A DNA stretch of 64,000 nucleotides. Source: Photobacterium obscurum. Its GTDB lineage: Bacteria > Pseudomonadota > Gammaproteobacteria > Enterobacterales > Vibrionaceae. The notes beneath the pieces were generated by a model, which had not been told where the DNA came from, searched no databases, and was given only the letters and a program-made list of their open reading frames with translations. The stretch covers positions 62,001-126,000 of the forward strand of contig NZ_JAKRRW010000006.1 in NCBI RefSeq assembly GCF_026191635.1, given 5' to 3'. This document shows, piece by piece, positions 8,335 through 15,452 of the stretch (its first letter is position 1; the number at the start of each line of letters is the position of its first letter). The translations under genes were made by a program, and so were the position numbers.

Positions 8335-8850
8335 TTAGTGTGCTGGTGCAGCATCCTGAGCCGGCAGCGGTAAGATCACTTCAGTACCTGGTTTCATAAA
8401 GCTCTGGTGACAGGCATTACAGGCTTGAATGGTAGAAACAAAACCTTTCATGCTGGCTGCAGGATCATGGTTTCGGACTGCCATACGCAGGCCGTAAGTT
8501 GCGTTTTGCAGGGCTTTAGACTGACTCTGAAATTCTGTTTTACGTTCAAGCAGATCATCAACGGTATTACTTTGCTCAAATGAACCTTCAACAAAGAAGA
8601 AGGCGTTGTACATTTGGGCGACTTGCGCCAGGCCATCGACACGGTTCAGCAGGGTAAAGCCGTTCCATTCTTTTTTCCCTGTCGCGATGGCACCTGCGTC
8701 CATTAGGGTGGCGCCCATCAGCTGGTGGATGCCTTGTCGAACTTGTATTGCCGGCCCGGCTTCGGTGTAGGGATCGGGCATTTCCTTTGCCACGGCAGAG
8801 CCACAGAATGCGGTGGTCGCCAGGGTAAGAGAAAGAACAGTCTTTTTCAT
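8335..8850 (-). CDS. Class II cytochrome c (cytochrome c-prime type)
   Basis: A 171-residue periplasmic haem protein. The start at 8850 is chosen because it gives a clean Sec signal peptide (MKKTVLSLTL...SAVAKE) behind a gaggaaa ribosome site; a longer reading frame upstream covers promoter sequence. The mature part is helical, with one haem motif CNACHQSF close to the C-terminus, as in cytochrome c-prime and related four-helix cytochromes, and a Pro/Ala tail. First gene of the unit leading to fklB, rdhA1 and rdhB1 and divergent from the TetR gene. Its role is not known: an electron carrier to the exoplasmic dehalogenase or protection against NO are both possible. Confidence 0.85.
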   Translation of the reverse strand: MKKTVLSLTLATTAFCGSAVAKEMPDPYTEAGPAIQVRQGIHQLMGATLMDAGAIATGKKEWNGFTLLNRVDGLAQVAQMYNAFFFVEGSFEQSNTVDDLLERKTEFQSQSKALQNATYGLRMAVRNHDPAASMKGFVSTIQACNACHQSFMKPGTEVILPLPAQDAAPAH

Positions 8851-8983
8851 TTTAAGAGTTTCCTCACTGCGTGCTTCCAGGGGAAAGCGTTTGGCCCATA
8901 AAATATTGTTGGTGTTGAGAAACGGGTTAACCATCTGCAACTAATCAGGGATAATGGACAAGATCGCTTACTAAATTACTTAA

Positions 8984-8997
8984 GTACCGCACGGTAC
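8984..8997. promoter_or_regulatory. TetR operator candidate 1
   Basis: Palindrome gtacc-gcac-ggtac in the divergent region between the cytochrome/rdhA1 unit and the TetR gene. The half-site GTACC with a 4-base spacer recurs at 9021, 11307 and 11341. Confidence 0.65.
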
Positions 8998-9020
8998 ATA
9001 GTGGGAAGAATATTACCTTT

Positions 9021-9042
9021 CTATGTACCGGCTGGTACATAG
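9021..9042. promoter_or_regulatory. TetR operator candidate 2 (perfect 9-base arms)
   Basis: Arms ctatgtacc and ggtacatag with a 4-base spacer ggct, perfectly symmetrical. It is the best copy of the four related palindromes and lies 76 bases before the first possible TetR start, so autoregulation plus control of the divergent unit is likely. Confidence 0.75.
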
Positions 9043-9117
9043 CAAGGTTCAAAAAAACGAGCATTCAATCTGAAAACAGATGTTTTTTTGATTTAGAGCA
9101 AAAACCACTTTTGGGGT

Positions 9118-9684
9118 ATGGACATTAAGATGACGGAAAAAGTGAAACGTCAGCGTTTTTCAAAAGAAGAGTGGCTGGAAGCTGGATTGAAGATGCTGGC
9201 CGAGCAAGGGGTAGATAAACTCACGATAAGCAGCTTGTCGCGTTCGGTGGGCGTAGCCAAAACCAGCTTCTACTGGCATTTTAAAGATCGGCAAGATCTG
9301 CTGGACCATTTACTTGAGTATTGGGCCTCGGAGTTCACCTTTGTGGTGTCTGAAAACCCGCAACTGCCGCAGCTTGAGCCGATAGAGCGCTTGCGGGCTA
9401 TTAATAATACCGTTATGGGGAATGACCTGCTGAAATATGAGTTGGCAATCGGTGCCTGGGCCAGTCATGATAAGTCAGCAAAAGCGATGTTCGAGAGTAT
9501 TTACCGTCGGCGGATGGAGGTGTTCCGTCAGGCTTTTTCCGATGCAGGTTTTGATGAAGGGGAGCAGGAAGTACGTGCCCAGGCTTTACTCTGTCATCAT
9601 GTCTGGGGCGGGGTGATGCAGGGAGATCCCCATGCACATAAAGAAATAGCTGAAAAGTTAATCCCAATCTTACTTAAAAAGTAA
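9118..9684 (+). CDS. TetR-family regulator of the first dehalogenase cluster
   Basis: A 188-residue regulator. The N-terminal helix-turn-helix is typical (LTISSLSRSVGVAKTSFYWHFKDRQDLLDHLL), followed by a helical ligand-binding domain. ATG at 9118 is possible but leaves the gggg ribosome site only 2-3 bases away; ATG at 9130 is about equally likely. It is divergent from the cytochrome-fklB-rdhAB unit and convergent with a second rdhC unit. Palindromes of one type lie upstream of both target units (8984-9042 and 11307-11362), so it probably represses both and may sense a halogenated compound. TetR control of rdh genes is uncommon; CRP/FNR, MarR or two-component regulators are usual. Confidence 0.88.
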   Translation: MDIKMTEKVKRQRFSKEEWLEAGLKMLAEQGVDKLTISSLSRSVGVAKTSFYWHFKDRQDLLDHLLEYWASEFTFVVSENPQLPQLEPIERLRAINNTVMGNDLLKYELAIGAWASHDKSAKAMFESIYRRRMEVFRQAFSDAGFDEGEQEVRAQALLCHHVWGGVMQGDPHAHKEIAEKLIPILLKK

Positions 9685-9697
9685 CGTTATTGGGTAT

Positions 9698-9728
9698 AAA
9701 GAGCCGCACTCACAGAGTGCGGCTCTTT
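9698..9728. terminator. Bidirectional terminator between TetR gene and rdhC unit
   Basis: Perfect 13-base stem aaagagccgcact/agtgcggctcttt with a 5-base loop (9698-9728), located between two convergent genes. A and T tracts on both sides suit termination in both directions. Confidence 0.85.
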
Positions 9729-9752
9729 GGTTCTGTCTGGCGAGATCGCTCA

Positions 9753-9941
9753 TCACTTTTCTAGCTGAACTTGTTGTTCATAGTTAGCAATAGCCGCTTT
9801 GAGCGGATGTTTCTCGGCAATCAGTAAGGCAGACTGGACAAAGTAGAGCAGGATCAGGGTCAAGGTGGCGCCTGCCAATACCTTGACGAACGTTTGCTCG
9901 CTCTTTTTCGGTTTGTTCCGGGTGACAGTTGATTTAGCCAT
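9753..9941 (-). CDS. Small single-span membrane protein following rdhC (copy 2)
   Basis: A 62-residue protein with a basic N-terminus (KSTVTRNKPKKSEQ), one membrane helix (VLAGATLTLILLYFVQSALL) and a short outer tail ending near VQLEK. It overlaps the 3' end of rdhC by 8 bases, so translation is probably coupled. The protein at 41029 has the same plan and shares the ATLxLI and FxQSALxI pattern and a trailing Val-Gln segment, so the two are homologues. No known function. It looks like a small partner of the RdhC flavoprotein. Confidence 0.78.
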   Translation of the reverse strand: MAKSTVTRNKPKKSEQTFVKVLAGATLTLILLYFVQSALLIAEKHPLKAAIANYEQQVQLEK

Positions 9942-11202
9942 TGTTCCTCCGGGTTGTGCGGTTATCTTGGGGGGCTGCCTGGACTTCGATAGGTTCAGCT
10001 TTTGCCGTTGGCTTAGCTTTTGTCAGATCGCCGAATTTTGTTATTGCCTGGTTGCGAGTGCGGATCAGGCTATTGAGGCTGTAGCCGACCGGGCAAAATA
10101 GGCGACACCAGAAGTCTGGAATAAATAAAGCGCCGAACAAGGATAACGGCAGAACATACCATTGCATTCCCATTCCTTCGAGAGAGAACATCATAGAGAA
10201 GGGTTCGTAGGTACCCATGGCCGGATGATGCGACAGAAAGATCAGCATCAAAGAAGCCCAGACCAGGAATAAGATCCCGCGACGTGCATACTTAGTGACA
10301 CCTCGGCTGATCTTAAATTTAAAACCGCTTATCTTATGCAGCAGCATCTGTACCGTAGAGAACGGACAGAGCTTGCCGCAATAGATATTTTTGCCCAGCA
10401 ACAAAACGGCCCCCAGAACCGATCCCATCATGATCCACCAGGTAAGTTGTTGCTTCGGGCTTGGGATATACCCCATAACCAGCCCTGCCAGTGAACCAAT
10501 GCTAAGGGAAGAGTTAATGTAAAAACCAATAAAGCCCAGGCTGGCAAAGGGGATCAGTAACCGGAGTTTGGTGCTGAGCTTGTTATTGGCATAAGTGGTG
10601 TAGAGTATCGCGGCAATCAGCAACAGCAGCAGGCCGTCATTGAGTTCCAGCTGCCATTTTTCCTCTTCCCAGCTTGACGATAATCCGAGCCGCTCCATGG
10701 CACTCAGGTGCATGGCTTCCTGTACCGCCTTGGTCACCCCCTGGGAAGAAATGGTGGCACCGGAAACGCCATCGATATCATCGCCGAGAATGAAGTTATC
10801 GCGGACATCCTTGCTGATAAATTCGCGGTAGAAATTGTGTTTGGCAAGGCGTGCAACGTAAGGCGGCGTTTCACGGTCGGAGAGCAGAATGACCTCGTTG
10901 ATATAACTGTCGTTGCCTTTTTCGGTGGTTTTCACGGCTAGGGTGAGCGGCCCGCCAAAGCCTTGGCCTTCTGCAATAAGGAGCAACTCAGGCTCGGCCA
11001 GCTCTTCATGATGGCGCAGGAAGGCACGCGGGCCATTGTCGCTATTCGGCGCCTTGGAAAATGTAGAATCAGGAAAGTGCTGCGATAACAAGTGGATATA
11101 GTTGGTCTTTGCCGCGAAGTGGCCAACCAAGAAGGCGGATAACAAACTTAGCCAGGCTAACAGGGTAATTAGCTTGGAAGTTCTCGAATTAGAGCGTCTC
11201 AT
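9934..11202 (-). CDS. rdhC: RdhC/NosR-like membrane flavoprotein with Fe-S motifs (copy 2)
   Basis: A 422-residue membrane protein. The start at 11202 (MRRSNSRTSK) is chosen because it aligns with the homologue at 39770 (MRVTHSRTTT) and has taggaaa upstream; the open frame extends 40 codons further but that part covers an operator. N-terminal helix, outer FMN domain with motif DGVSGATISS, about five further helices, and the motifs CGKLCPFSTVQ and CRLFCPVGY. Family role: covalent-FMN electron-transfer protein linked to RdhA function or maturation. It forms a two-gene unit with the small protein at 9753, without an rdhA in the same unit. Two GTACC-type palindromes upstream suggest control by the neighbouring TetR. 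Confidence 0.88.
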   Translation of the reverse strand: MRRSNSRTSKLITLLAWLSLLSAFLVGHFAAKTNYIHLLSQHFPDSTFSKAPNSDNGPRAFLRHHEELAEPELLLIAEGQGFGGPLTLAVKTTEKGNDSYINEVILLSDRETPPYVARLAKHNFYREFISKDVRDNFILGDDIDGVSGATISSQGVTKAVQEAMHLSAMERLGLSSSWEEEKWQLELNDGLLLLLIAAILYTTYANNKLSTKLRLLIPFASLGFIGFYINSSLSIGSLAGLVMGYIPSPKQQLTWWIMMGSVLGAVLLLGKNIYCGKLCPFSTVQMLLHKISGFKFKISRGVTKYARRGILFLVWASLMLIFLSHHPAMGTYEPFSMMFSLEGMGMQWYVLPLSLFGALFIPDFWCRLFCPVGYSLNSLIRTRNQAITKFGDLTKAKPTAKAEPIEVQAAPQDNRTTRRNNG

Positions 11203-11306
11203 ACTCAATTTCCTAAATAGAACTAATACCTTAGAGCTGTTCAGTGCCAAGTGTTCCTCTCTTATCGGTGACACCAGCAGCCCCATCAATCTATCGTTAA
11301 AGTTAA

Positions 11307-11320
11307 GTACCGATGGGTAC
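11307..11320. promoter_or_regulatory. TetR operator candidate 3
   Basis: Palindrome gtacc-gatg-ggtac, 105 bases upstream of the rdhC2 start and of the same type as the sites at 8984 and 9021. Confidence 0.65.
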
Positions 11321-11340
11321 ATATTTATTTAGTTTAAACC

Positions 11341-11362
11341 CTATGTACTGATTGGTACATAG
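11341..11362. promoter_or_regulatory. TetR operator candidate 4
   Basis: Arms ctatgtact and ggtacatag with a 4-base spacer; one mismatch from the perfect copy at 9021. The paired layout of a short and a long palindrome repeats what is seen in front of the first unit, with similar spacing (24 versus 21 bases between sites). Confidence 0.7.
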
Positions 11363-11513
11363 GGTTTTATTTTAATCTTAGCGAGTGAGGGCATTAATTC
11401 TGGTTGAATTGATCCAGCACAATAAATCACTATCTGATTAGTTAATTTATATGCATCAGTATGAGTTTGAGGCGCGTAAAATCTGCCGTTTGTTGTGTCA
11501 CTGGGCAAATAAT

Positions 11514-11529
11514 TGTGATGGTGATCACT
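11514..11529. promoter_or_regulatory. CRP-like site
   Basis: TGTGA-TGGTGA-TCACT differs at one base from the CRP consensus TGTGA-N6-TCACA and has A/T flanks. It lies between rdhC2 and the cob operon, about 170 bases before the FNR box. It could serve either direction. Confidence 0.45.
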
Positions 11530-11692
11530 AATTTGTAAATATCCAAATGTATCGGTGGAGCAATAATTCGACAGCGATAAAAATGGCGCTTACCCCAATG
11601 ATATAAGGGGTCTATGGGTGTTTTTTCGTTGGGATTAAATGTATCAGTGAATATGAAAACAAGGGGGGTGAAATTTCACCTTTTTAATAAAT

Positions 11693-11706
11693 TTGATATT
11701 AATCAA
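11693..11706. promoter_or_regulatory. FNR box upstream of the cobalamin operon
   Basis: TTGATATTAATCAA is a perfect FNR consensus and is the core of a longer palindrome with arms ataaatttgat/atcaaatttat (11690-11709 region). It sits about 50 bases before the riboswitch aptamer. This suggests that the oxygen-sensitive corrinoid pathway is switched on only without oxygen. A good -10 at class II spacing is not obvious; cactat at 11741 is a weak candidate. Confidence 0.75.
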
Positions 11707-11754
11707 ATTTATTTGCAATTCTCTGTGAGAGACTTTTTCACACTATTTAGTGCT

Positions 11755-11946
11755 CATTCGAGTTAAAAGTGAATTAGGTTAAAAGCCTAAGCTGTACCCG
11801 CAACTGTAAGCGGCGCTTCTGTTATTTAATTAACTATAACAGAGCCGTGAGCCAGAACCTGCTAATAGTATATGGCTCCAATAATCTGGGCGGGAACACT
11901 CAGAAATTGATAATTGTTGCTTTCATATGCACAGGATTATTGGGGG
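11755..11946 (+). promoter_or_regulatory. Cobalamin riboswitch with translational expression platform
   Basis: The conserved core is present: ggttaaaagcct, then CCCGCAACTGTAAGCGG (about 11796-11813) and the B12 box GAGCCAGAACCTGC (11849-11862). Downstream, ccaataatc (11878-11886) can pair perfectly with gattattgg (11935-11943), which overlaps the GGGGG ribosome site at 11942-11946. B12 binding would therefore be expected to hide the ribosome site and reduce translation of the metal importer and cob operon. The pairing is read from sequence; the ligand response is inferred from the family. Confidence 0.93.
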
Positions 11947-11974
11947 TTGTTAATGACTCAATTTGAATCGTATT

Positions 11975-12739
11975 ATGAAAAAAACAATATTTTTTTCTGT
12001 TGTTGCATCCTTATTCGCCAGCCCTTATAGCTGGGGGCATTTTCTTGCTATTACCCCGCAAAATCAAGTCATTGAGAACGGAGCAGAACGTACTCAAGAC
12101 TTTGATGTTTATTTTACTCATCCAATGACTCAAGGGCCAATTATGGCTATTGATAAGCCTGAGGAAATAGGCTATTGGCGACTTGGTAAAAAAGAAATTC
12201 TTTCCGAAAATTTGAAAGAAATATCTATTGAACAACAAAAGGCATGGTCTTTAAAACATCAGTTTAGACGCCCGGGAACATATACTTTTTACGTTAATCA
12301 AAAGCCTTATATCGAAAAAAGTGAAAATATTGCCATTGCCCAATATGCCAAAGTGGTCATGGATACTTTTGCTGCCGGGGAAGAATGGGCTCCTCAGCTA
12401 AATACACCGGTGGAAATTATACCGCTAACCAGACCTTTCGGGTTGTGGACAAATAGTGTGTTTACTGGCCGGGTACTTAAAAACGGAAAGCCGGCTGCGG
12501 GTGTGAGCGTTGAAGTTGAATATGACAATAAGTCCAATGTTCCAATTATCAAAGATGCTTACGCAAAACATATTACAACCACAAATGCCTATGGCGAATT
12601 TTCTGTAACACTACCAAAAGCTGGTTGGTGGGGGATTGCTGCCCTAGTTGAAGCGGATGAGCCTATCGAGATTGATGGTAAATCTTATCCTCTTGAGCAA
12701 GCGGGTGTGATTTGGCTGCAAGCGGTGGATTTTGAGTAG
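11975..12739 (+). CDS. Periplasmic DUF4198 protein, NikK-like component of a cobalt ECF importer
   Basis: A 254-residue secreted protein. The signal peptide (MKKTIFFSVVASLFA...SWG) is followed by a mature N-terminus HFLAITP, a His placed as in metal-handling DUF4198 proteins. The rest is beta-rich and ends in an Ig-like domain (GKPAAGVSVEVEYDN). ATG at 11975 is chosen for the clean signal peptide; TTG at 11963 is in frame, and the best-placed ribosome site serves an out-of-frame ATG at 11953. First gene after the B12 riboswitch and 9 bases before cbiM. In NikKMLQO transporters the first gene encodes such a protein. Riboswitch control points to cobalt rather than nickel. Confidence 0.8.
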   Translation: MKKTIFFSVVASLFASPYSWGHFLAITPQNQVIENGAERTQDFDVYFTHPMTQGPIMAIDKPEEIGYWRLGKKEILSENLKEISIEQQKAWSLKHQFRRPGTYTFYVNQKPYIEKSENIAIAQYAKVVMDTFAAGEEWAPQLNTPVEIIPLTRPFGLWTNSVFTGRVLKNGKPAAGVSVEVEYDNKSNVPIIKDAYAKHITTTNAYGEFSVTLPKAGWWGIAALVEADEPIEIDGKSYPLEQAGVIWLQAVDFE

Positions 12740-12748
12740 GAGCGCAGG

Positions 12749-13372
12749 ATGCATATTGTTGATGGTGTACTGAGTATTCCTGTTTTAGCTATTGGAGCAG
12801 TCGTTTCTGTGGTTGGAACTGTATACGGATTGCGTCAGCTAGATGATAACAAAATACCTCAAGCTGCTGTTTTAGCTGCATGTTTTTTTGTTGCCTCATT
12901 GGTTCATATTCCGGTTGGACCTTCTAGTGTACACCTGATCTTTAATGGACTGCTTGGGCTGTTACTAGGCTGGTCGGCCTTTCCGGTTGTTGCGGTTGGT
13001 TTGGTTCTTCAGGGGGTTTTCCTGGGGTTTGGCGGCATCATTGTTCTAGGTGTGAATCTGGTCAATATTGCCTTGCCCGCGGTGTTAATTCACCTGCTTC
13101 TGTCTCCTCATATTCACAAATATTCGGGAAGTGTGATCGGATTTATGGCCGGTTTCGGTGCCGTAGTGCTTACCAGTGTACTGGTTGCATTATCCCTGAC
13201 TTTTTCAGGAGACGTATTCTGGAACAGTGCCGCCTTGGTATTAACTTCGCACCTGCCGGTTGCACTACTGGAAGGGTTTATCTGCGCATATAGTTTTTCT
13301 TTAGTTAAAAAGGTTCGCCCCGAGATTGTGTACAACATGAATAAAGCGGCAGAGCCAGGAAGTGAAGGTTGA
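12749..13372 (+). CDS. cbiM: Cobalt ECF transporter substrate-binding subunit CbiM
   Basis: A 207-residue integral membrane S-component with about six to seven helices. It begins MHIVDG, the family's metal-binding N-terminus in which Met1, His2 and a following Asp coordinate the ion. The second conserved stretch HIPVGPSSVH is also present. Well-placed ribosome site (taggagcgcagg). It lies in the order K-M-L-Q-O with a DUF4198 protein before it and an accessory membrane protein after it. Metal choice between cobalt and nickel cannot be read from the protein alone; the B12 riboswitch and cob genes argue for cobalt. Confidence 0.93.
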   Translation: MHIVDGVLSIPVLAIGAVVSVVGTVYGLRQLDDNKIPQAAVLAACFFVASLVHIPVGPSSVHLIFNGLLGLLLGWSAFPVVAVGLVLQGVFLGFGGIIVLGVNLVNIALPAVLIHLLLSPHIHKYSGSVIGFMAGFGAVVLTSVLVALSLTFSGDVFWNSAALVLTSHLPVALLEGFICAYSFSLVKKVRPEIVYNMNKAAEPGSEG

Positions 13373-13377
13373 GCATT

Positions 13378-13953
13378 ATGAGAGTTGATTTTCGGCTAAT
13401 GAAGCCGCTTCTGGCCTTGATACTTTTGGGTGTAAGTCAATTTAGCTATGCCCATCAGATGAGGGTGTTTGCTTTCGTTGAAGGCAAGGATGTTATCGGT
13501 GAGACCTATTTTGTCGGAGGCGGAAAAGTTGCCAGTGCAACTATCGAGCTGATCCGTAATGATTCCGTTTTGGCGACGGCAACCAGCGATTCTGATGGTA
13601 ACTTTGTGTTCAAAAATGTTGAGGCGGATTCTTATCAGATAAAAGCTGATGGTGGGCAGGGACACCAAGCCAAATTTGCTATCGACAGTAGTGAGTTTCC
13701 TTTTACTGCAACGGAAAATAAACCTTCGAGAGTCTCCAGTGTGGAGGCTAATAATACAGCTGTTAATAACGGAGCATGTAATCAGCCAAATAATGCTGAG
13801 CTTCAGCAGGCTATTGCACACGCGATCCGCCCCCTCAGAAGCCAAATCGAACAGTATGAAGCGAAAACACGGTTTCGCGATATTGCTGGCGGTATCGGGT
13901 TCATTTTTGGCTTCTTTGGCCTGTTTGTCCTTGTTACCAGGAAAAAGGCGTAA
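13378..13953 (+). CDS. NikL/CbiL-type accessory protein of the ECF cobalt importer
   Basis: A 191-residue protein with a signal peptide (LLALILLGVSQFSYA), a mature N-terminus HQMRVFAFVEG, an Ig-like carboxypeptidase-regulatory fold (DGNFVFKNVEADSYQIKADG), a helical linker and a C-terminal membrane span (GGIGFIFGFFGLFVLV). This is the layout of NikL, which replaces the smaller NikN/CbiN in some importers. Start ATG 13378, 6 bases past the cbiM stop; an upstream in-frame TTG overlapping that stop is less likely. It probably helps metal loading of CbiM with the DUF4198 partner. Confidence 0.8.
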   Translation: MRVDFRLMKPLLALILLGVSQFSYAHQMRVFAFVEGKDVIGETYFVGGGKVASATIELIRNDSVLATATSDSDGNFVFKNVEADSYQIKADGGQGHQAKFAIDSSEFPFTATENKPSRVSSVEANNTAVNNGACNQPNNAELQQAIAHAIRPLRSQIEQYEAKTRFRDIAGGIGFIFGFFGLFVLVTRKKA

Positions 13954-13956
13954 CTG

Positions 13957-14751
13957 ATGGATATCACTCTTTCCGGTCGGTCTTTAGTTAGTGATAACCG
14001 CTCACTGGCAATACATCACAGGTTATTTGTGGCGTTTGTTGTCGTGGCTGCAACTGTGTTGTCGGAAAGTAGTATCTCTCATCTCGGATATTTTCTGATG
14101 GCTCTGTGGTTTTGGAAACAGAGTGCGATGGGAGTGCGAGCAGGATTAAAGCGACTGCTGCTGATTGATAGTGTTGTTATTTTAACGGTGTTGCCTCTTC
14201 CGTTTTCCGTTGTCGGAAACGAGGTCATGATTGTCGGGCCATTTGAACTATCGGTTTTCGGCCTGGTAAAGGCCCAGGATATTTTTATTAAGTCGACGGT
14301 TTCGTCCATTGTGATGATTAGCCAGTGCCACGGCATATCGGGATTAGAGTTATCCAAGGCTCTGACCCGATTAAAGGTACCGGGTAAATTCATTCTCTTG
14401 CTTCAATTTTGCATTCGATACATCAGCGTCATGCAGCAAGAAATCTCCAGCCTGAGAATCGCCATGTTGGCAAGAGGTTTTGGCAACGGCCCAACCCTGC
14501 ATAATTGGCGCAGCTATGGTTATTTGTTCGGGATGCTTCTGATTCGAGCCTTAGCCAGAGCAGACCGCATCTGGTTTGCAATGAAATGCCGAGGCTACAA
14601 AGGACAGTTTCCTGCAGCTTTAGAGCAAGGTAGCAAGGCATCGTTTAACTGGGAGTTAGCAGGCTATTTGCTGCTGACAATAACTATTTTTTGCGCAGAG
14701 ATTTTGCGCCCGTATATCGAACACTATTTCCTGGCCGGAGGTGCCCTGTGA
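13957..14751 (+). CDS. cbiQ: ECF cobalt transporter membrane (T) component CbiQ
   Basis: A 264-residue membrane protein with four to six helices. The cytoplasmic coupling region shows the Q-family signatures SLRIAMLARGFG and AMKCRGYKG, where the Ala-Arg-Gly-type motifs contact the ATPase. Three bases after the preceding gene; its end overlaps the next gene by GTGA. Family role: scaffold linking the CbiM substrate component to CbiO ATPases. Confidence 0.92.
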   Translation: MDITLSGRSLVSDNRSLAIHHRLFVAFVVVAATVLSESSISHLGYFLMALWFWKQSAMGVRAGLKRLLLIDSVVILTVLPLPFSVVGNEVMIVGPFELSVFGLVKAQDIFIKSTVSSIVMISQCHGISGLELSKALTRLKVPGKFILLLQFCIRYISVMQQEISSLRIAMLARGFGNGPTLHNWRSYGYLFGMLLIRALARADRIWFAMKCRGYKGQFPAALEQGSKASFNWELAGYLLLTITIFCAEILRPYIEHYFLAGGAL

Positions 14752-15452
14752 GTACGCTTATCGAGCTAAGCAATGTCGTCTTTAAAAGACCGAACGGTAG
14801 CCAATGCGCCGATGGCCTGAACTTCCGCCTGGAAGCATCGCAAAAAGTATCGGTCACAGGCAGTAATGGCAGTGGCAAGAGCACCTTGCTGCAGCTGATT
14901 TTGGGCCTTGTGCAGAATATAGAAGGTGAAATTAAGTTGTTTGGCCAGTCATGCTGCAAAGAAGCTGATTTTGCGGCGGTGCGAACACGTCTGGGATTGG
15001 TTTTTCAGGATCCTGATGATCAGCTGTTTTGTCCGACGGTTTTGGAAGATGTTTGTTTCGGGCCTATTAACCAAGGGCTATCTCGCGGTGATGCCGAGAA
15101 ATTGTCACGACAGACGCTAACACGTTTGGGTATTGAACACTTAGCTAATGAGGTGAGCTACCGGTTGTCTGGCGGGCAAAAAAGGCTGGCCGCTTTGGCG
15201 ACTGTGTTGGTAATGGAGCCTGATGTACTTCTTCTCGACGAGCCGACAAACGGGTTGGATGACAAAAACTATCAACTCTTAATCGATACCATCAACAGTC
15301 TCGACATGCCCTTGATATTAATAAGTCACGATCAGCAGTTGCGAAATGCCCTAACCGACATCGAGTACCGGCTGGAAAACGGCAGGCTGACTCTAGTGTC
15401 ATCACGTGCCGGTGACTCGATTATTCAGGCTGTGCCGGAGAGTGTTCATTAA
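14748..15452 (+). CDS. cbiO: ECF cobalt transporter ATPase CbiO
   Basis: A 234-residue ABC ATPase. Walker A is GSNGSGKST, the signature motif LSGGQKRLA, and Walker B VLLLDEPTNGLD, followed by the His switch ISHD. GTG start at 14748, overlapping the cbiQ stop, with ggagg eight bases upstream; an open frame further upstream is inside cbiQ. It powers cobalt uptake for the corrin ring made by the following genes. Confidence 0.95.
   Translation: MSTLIELSNVVFKRPNGSQCADGLNFRLEASQKVSVTGSNGSGKSTLLQLILGLVQNIEGEIKLFGQSCCKEADFAAVRTRLGLVFQDPDDQLFCPTVLEDVCFGPINQGLSRGDAEKLSRQTLTRLGIEHLANEVSYRLSGGQKRLAALATVLVMEPDVLLLDEPTNGLDDKNYQLLIDTINSLDMPLILISHDQQLRNALTDIEYRLENGRLTLVSSRAGDSIIQAVPESVH

Noticed and set aside
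9088..9101. TTGATTTAGAGCAA before the TetR gene as a fourth FNR box
   Set aside because: One mismatch in a half-site and too close to the TetR start for an activator site; not counted with the perfect boxes.
11724..11742. TGTGA...TCACA as a CRP site just before the riboswitch
   Set aside because: Spacer is 9 bases, not 6; it is more likely a chance inverted repeat.
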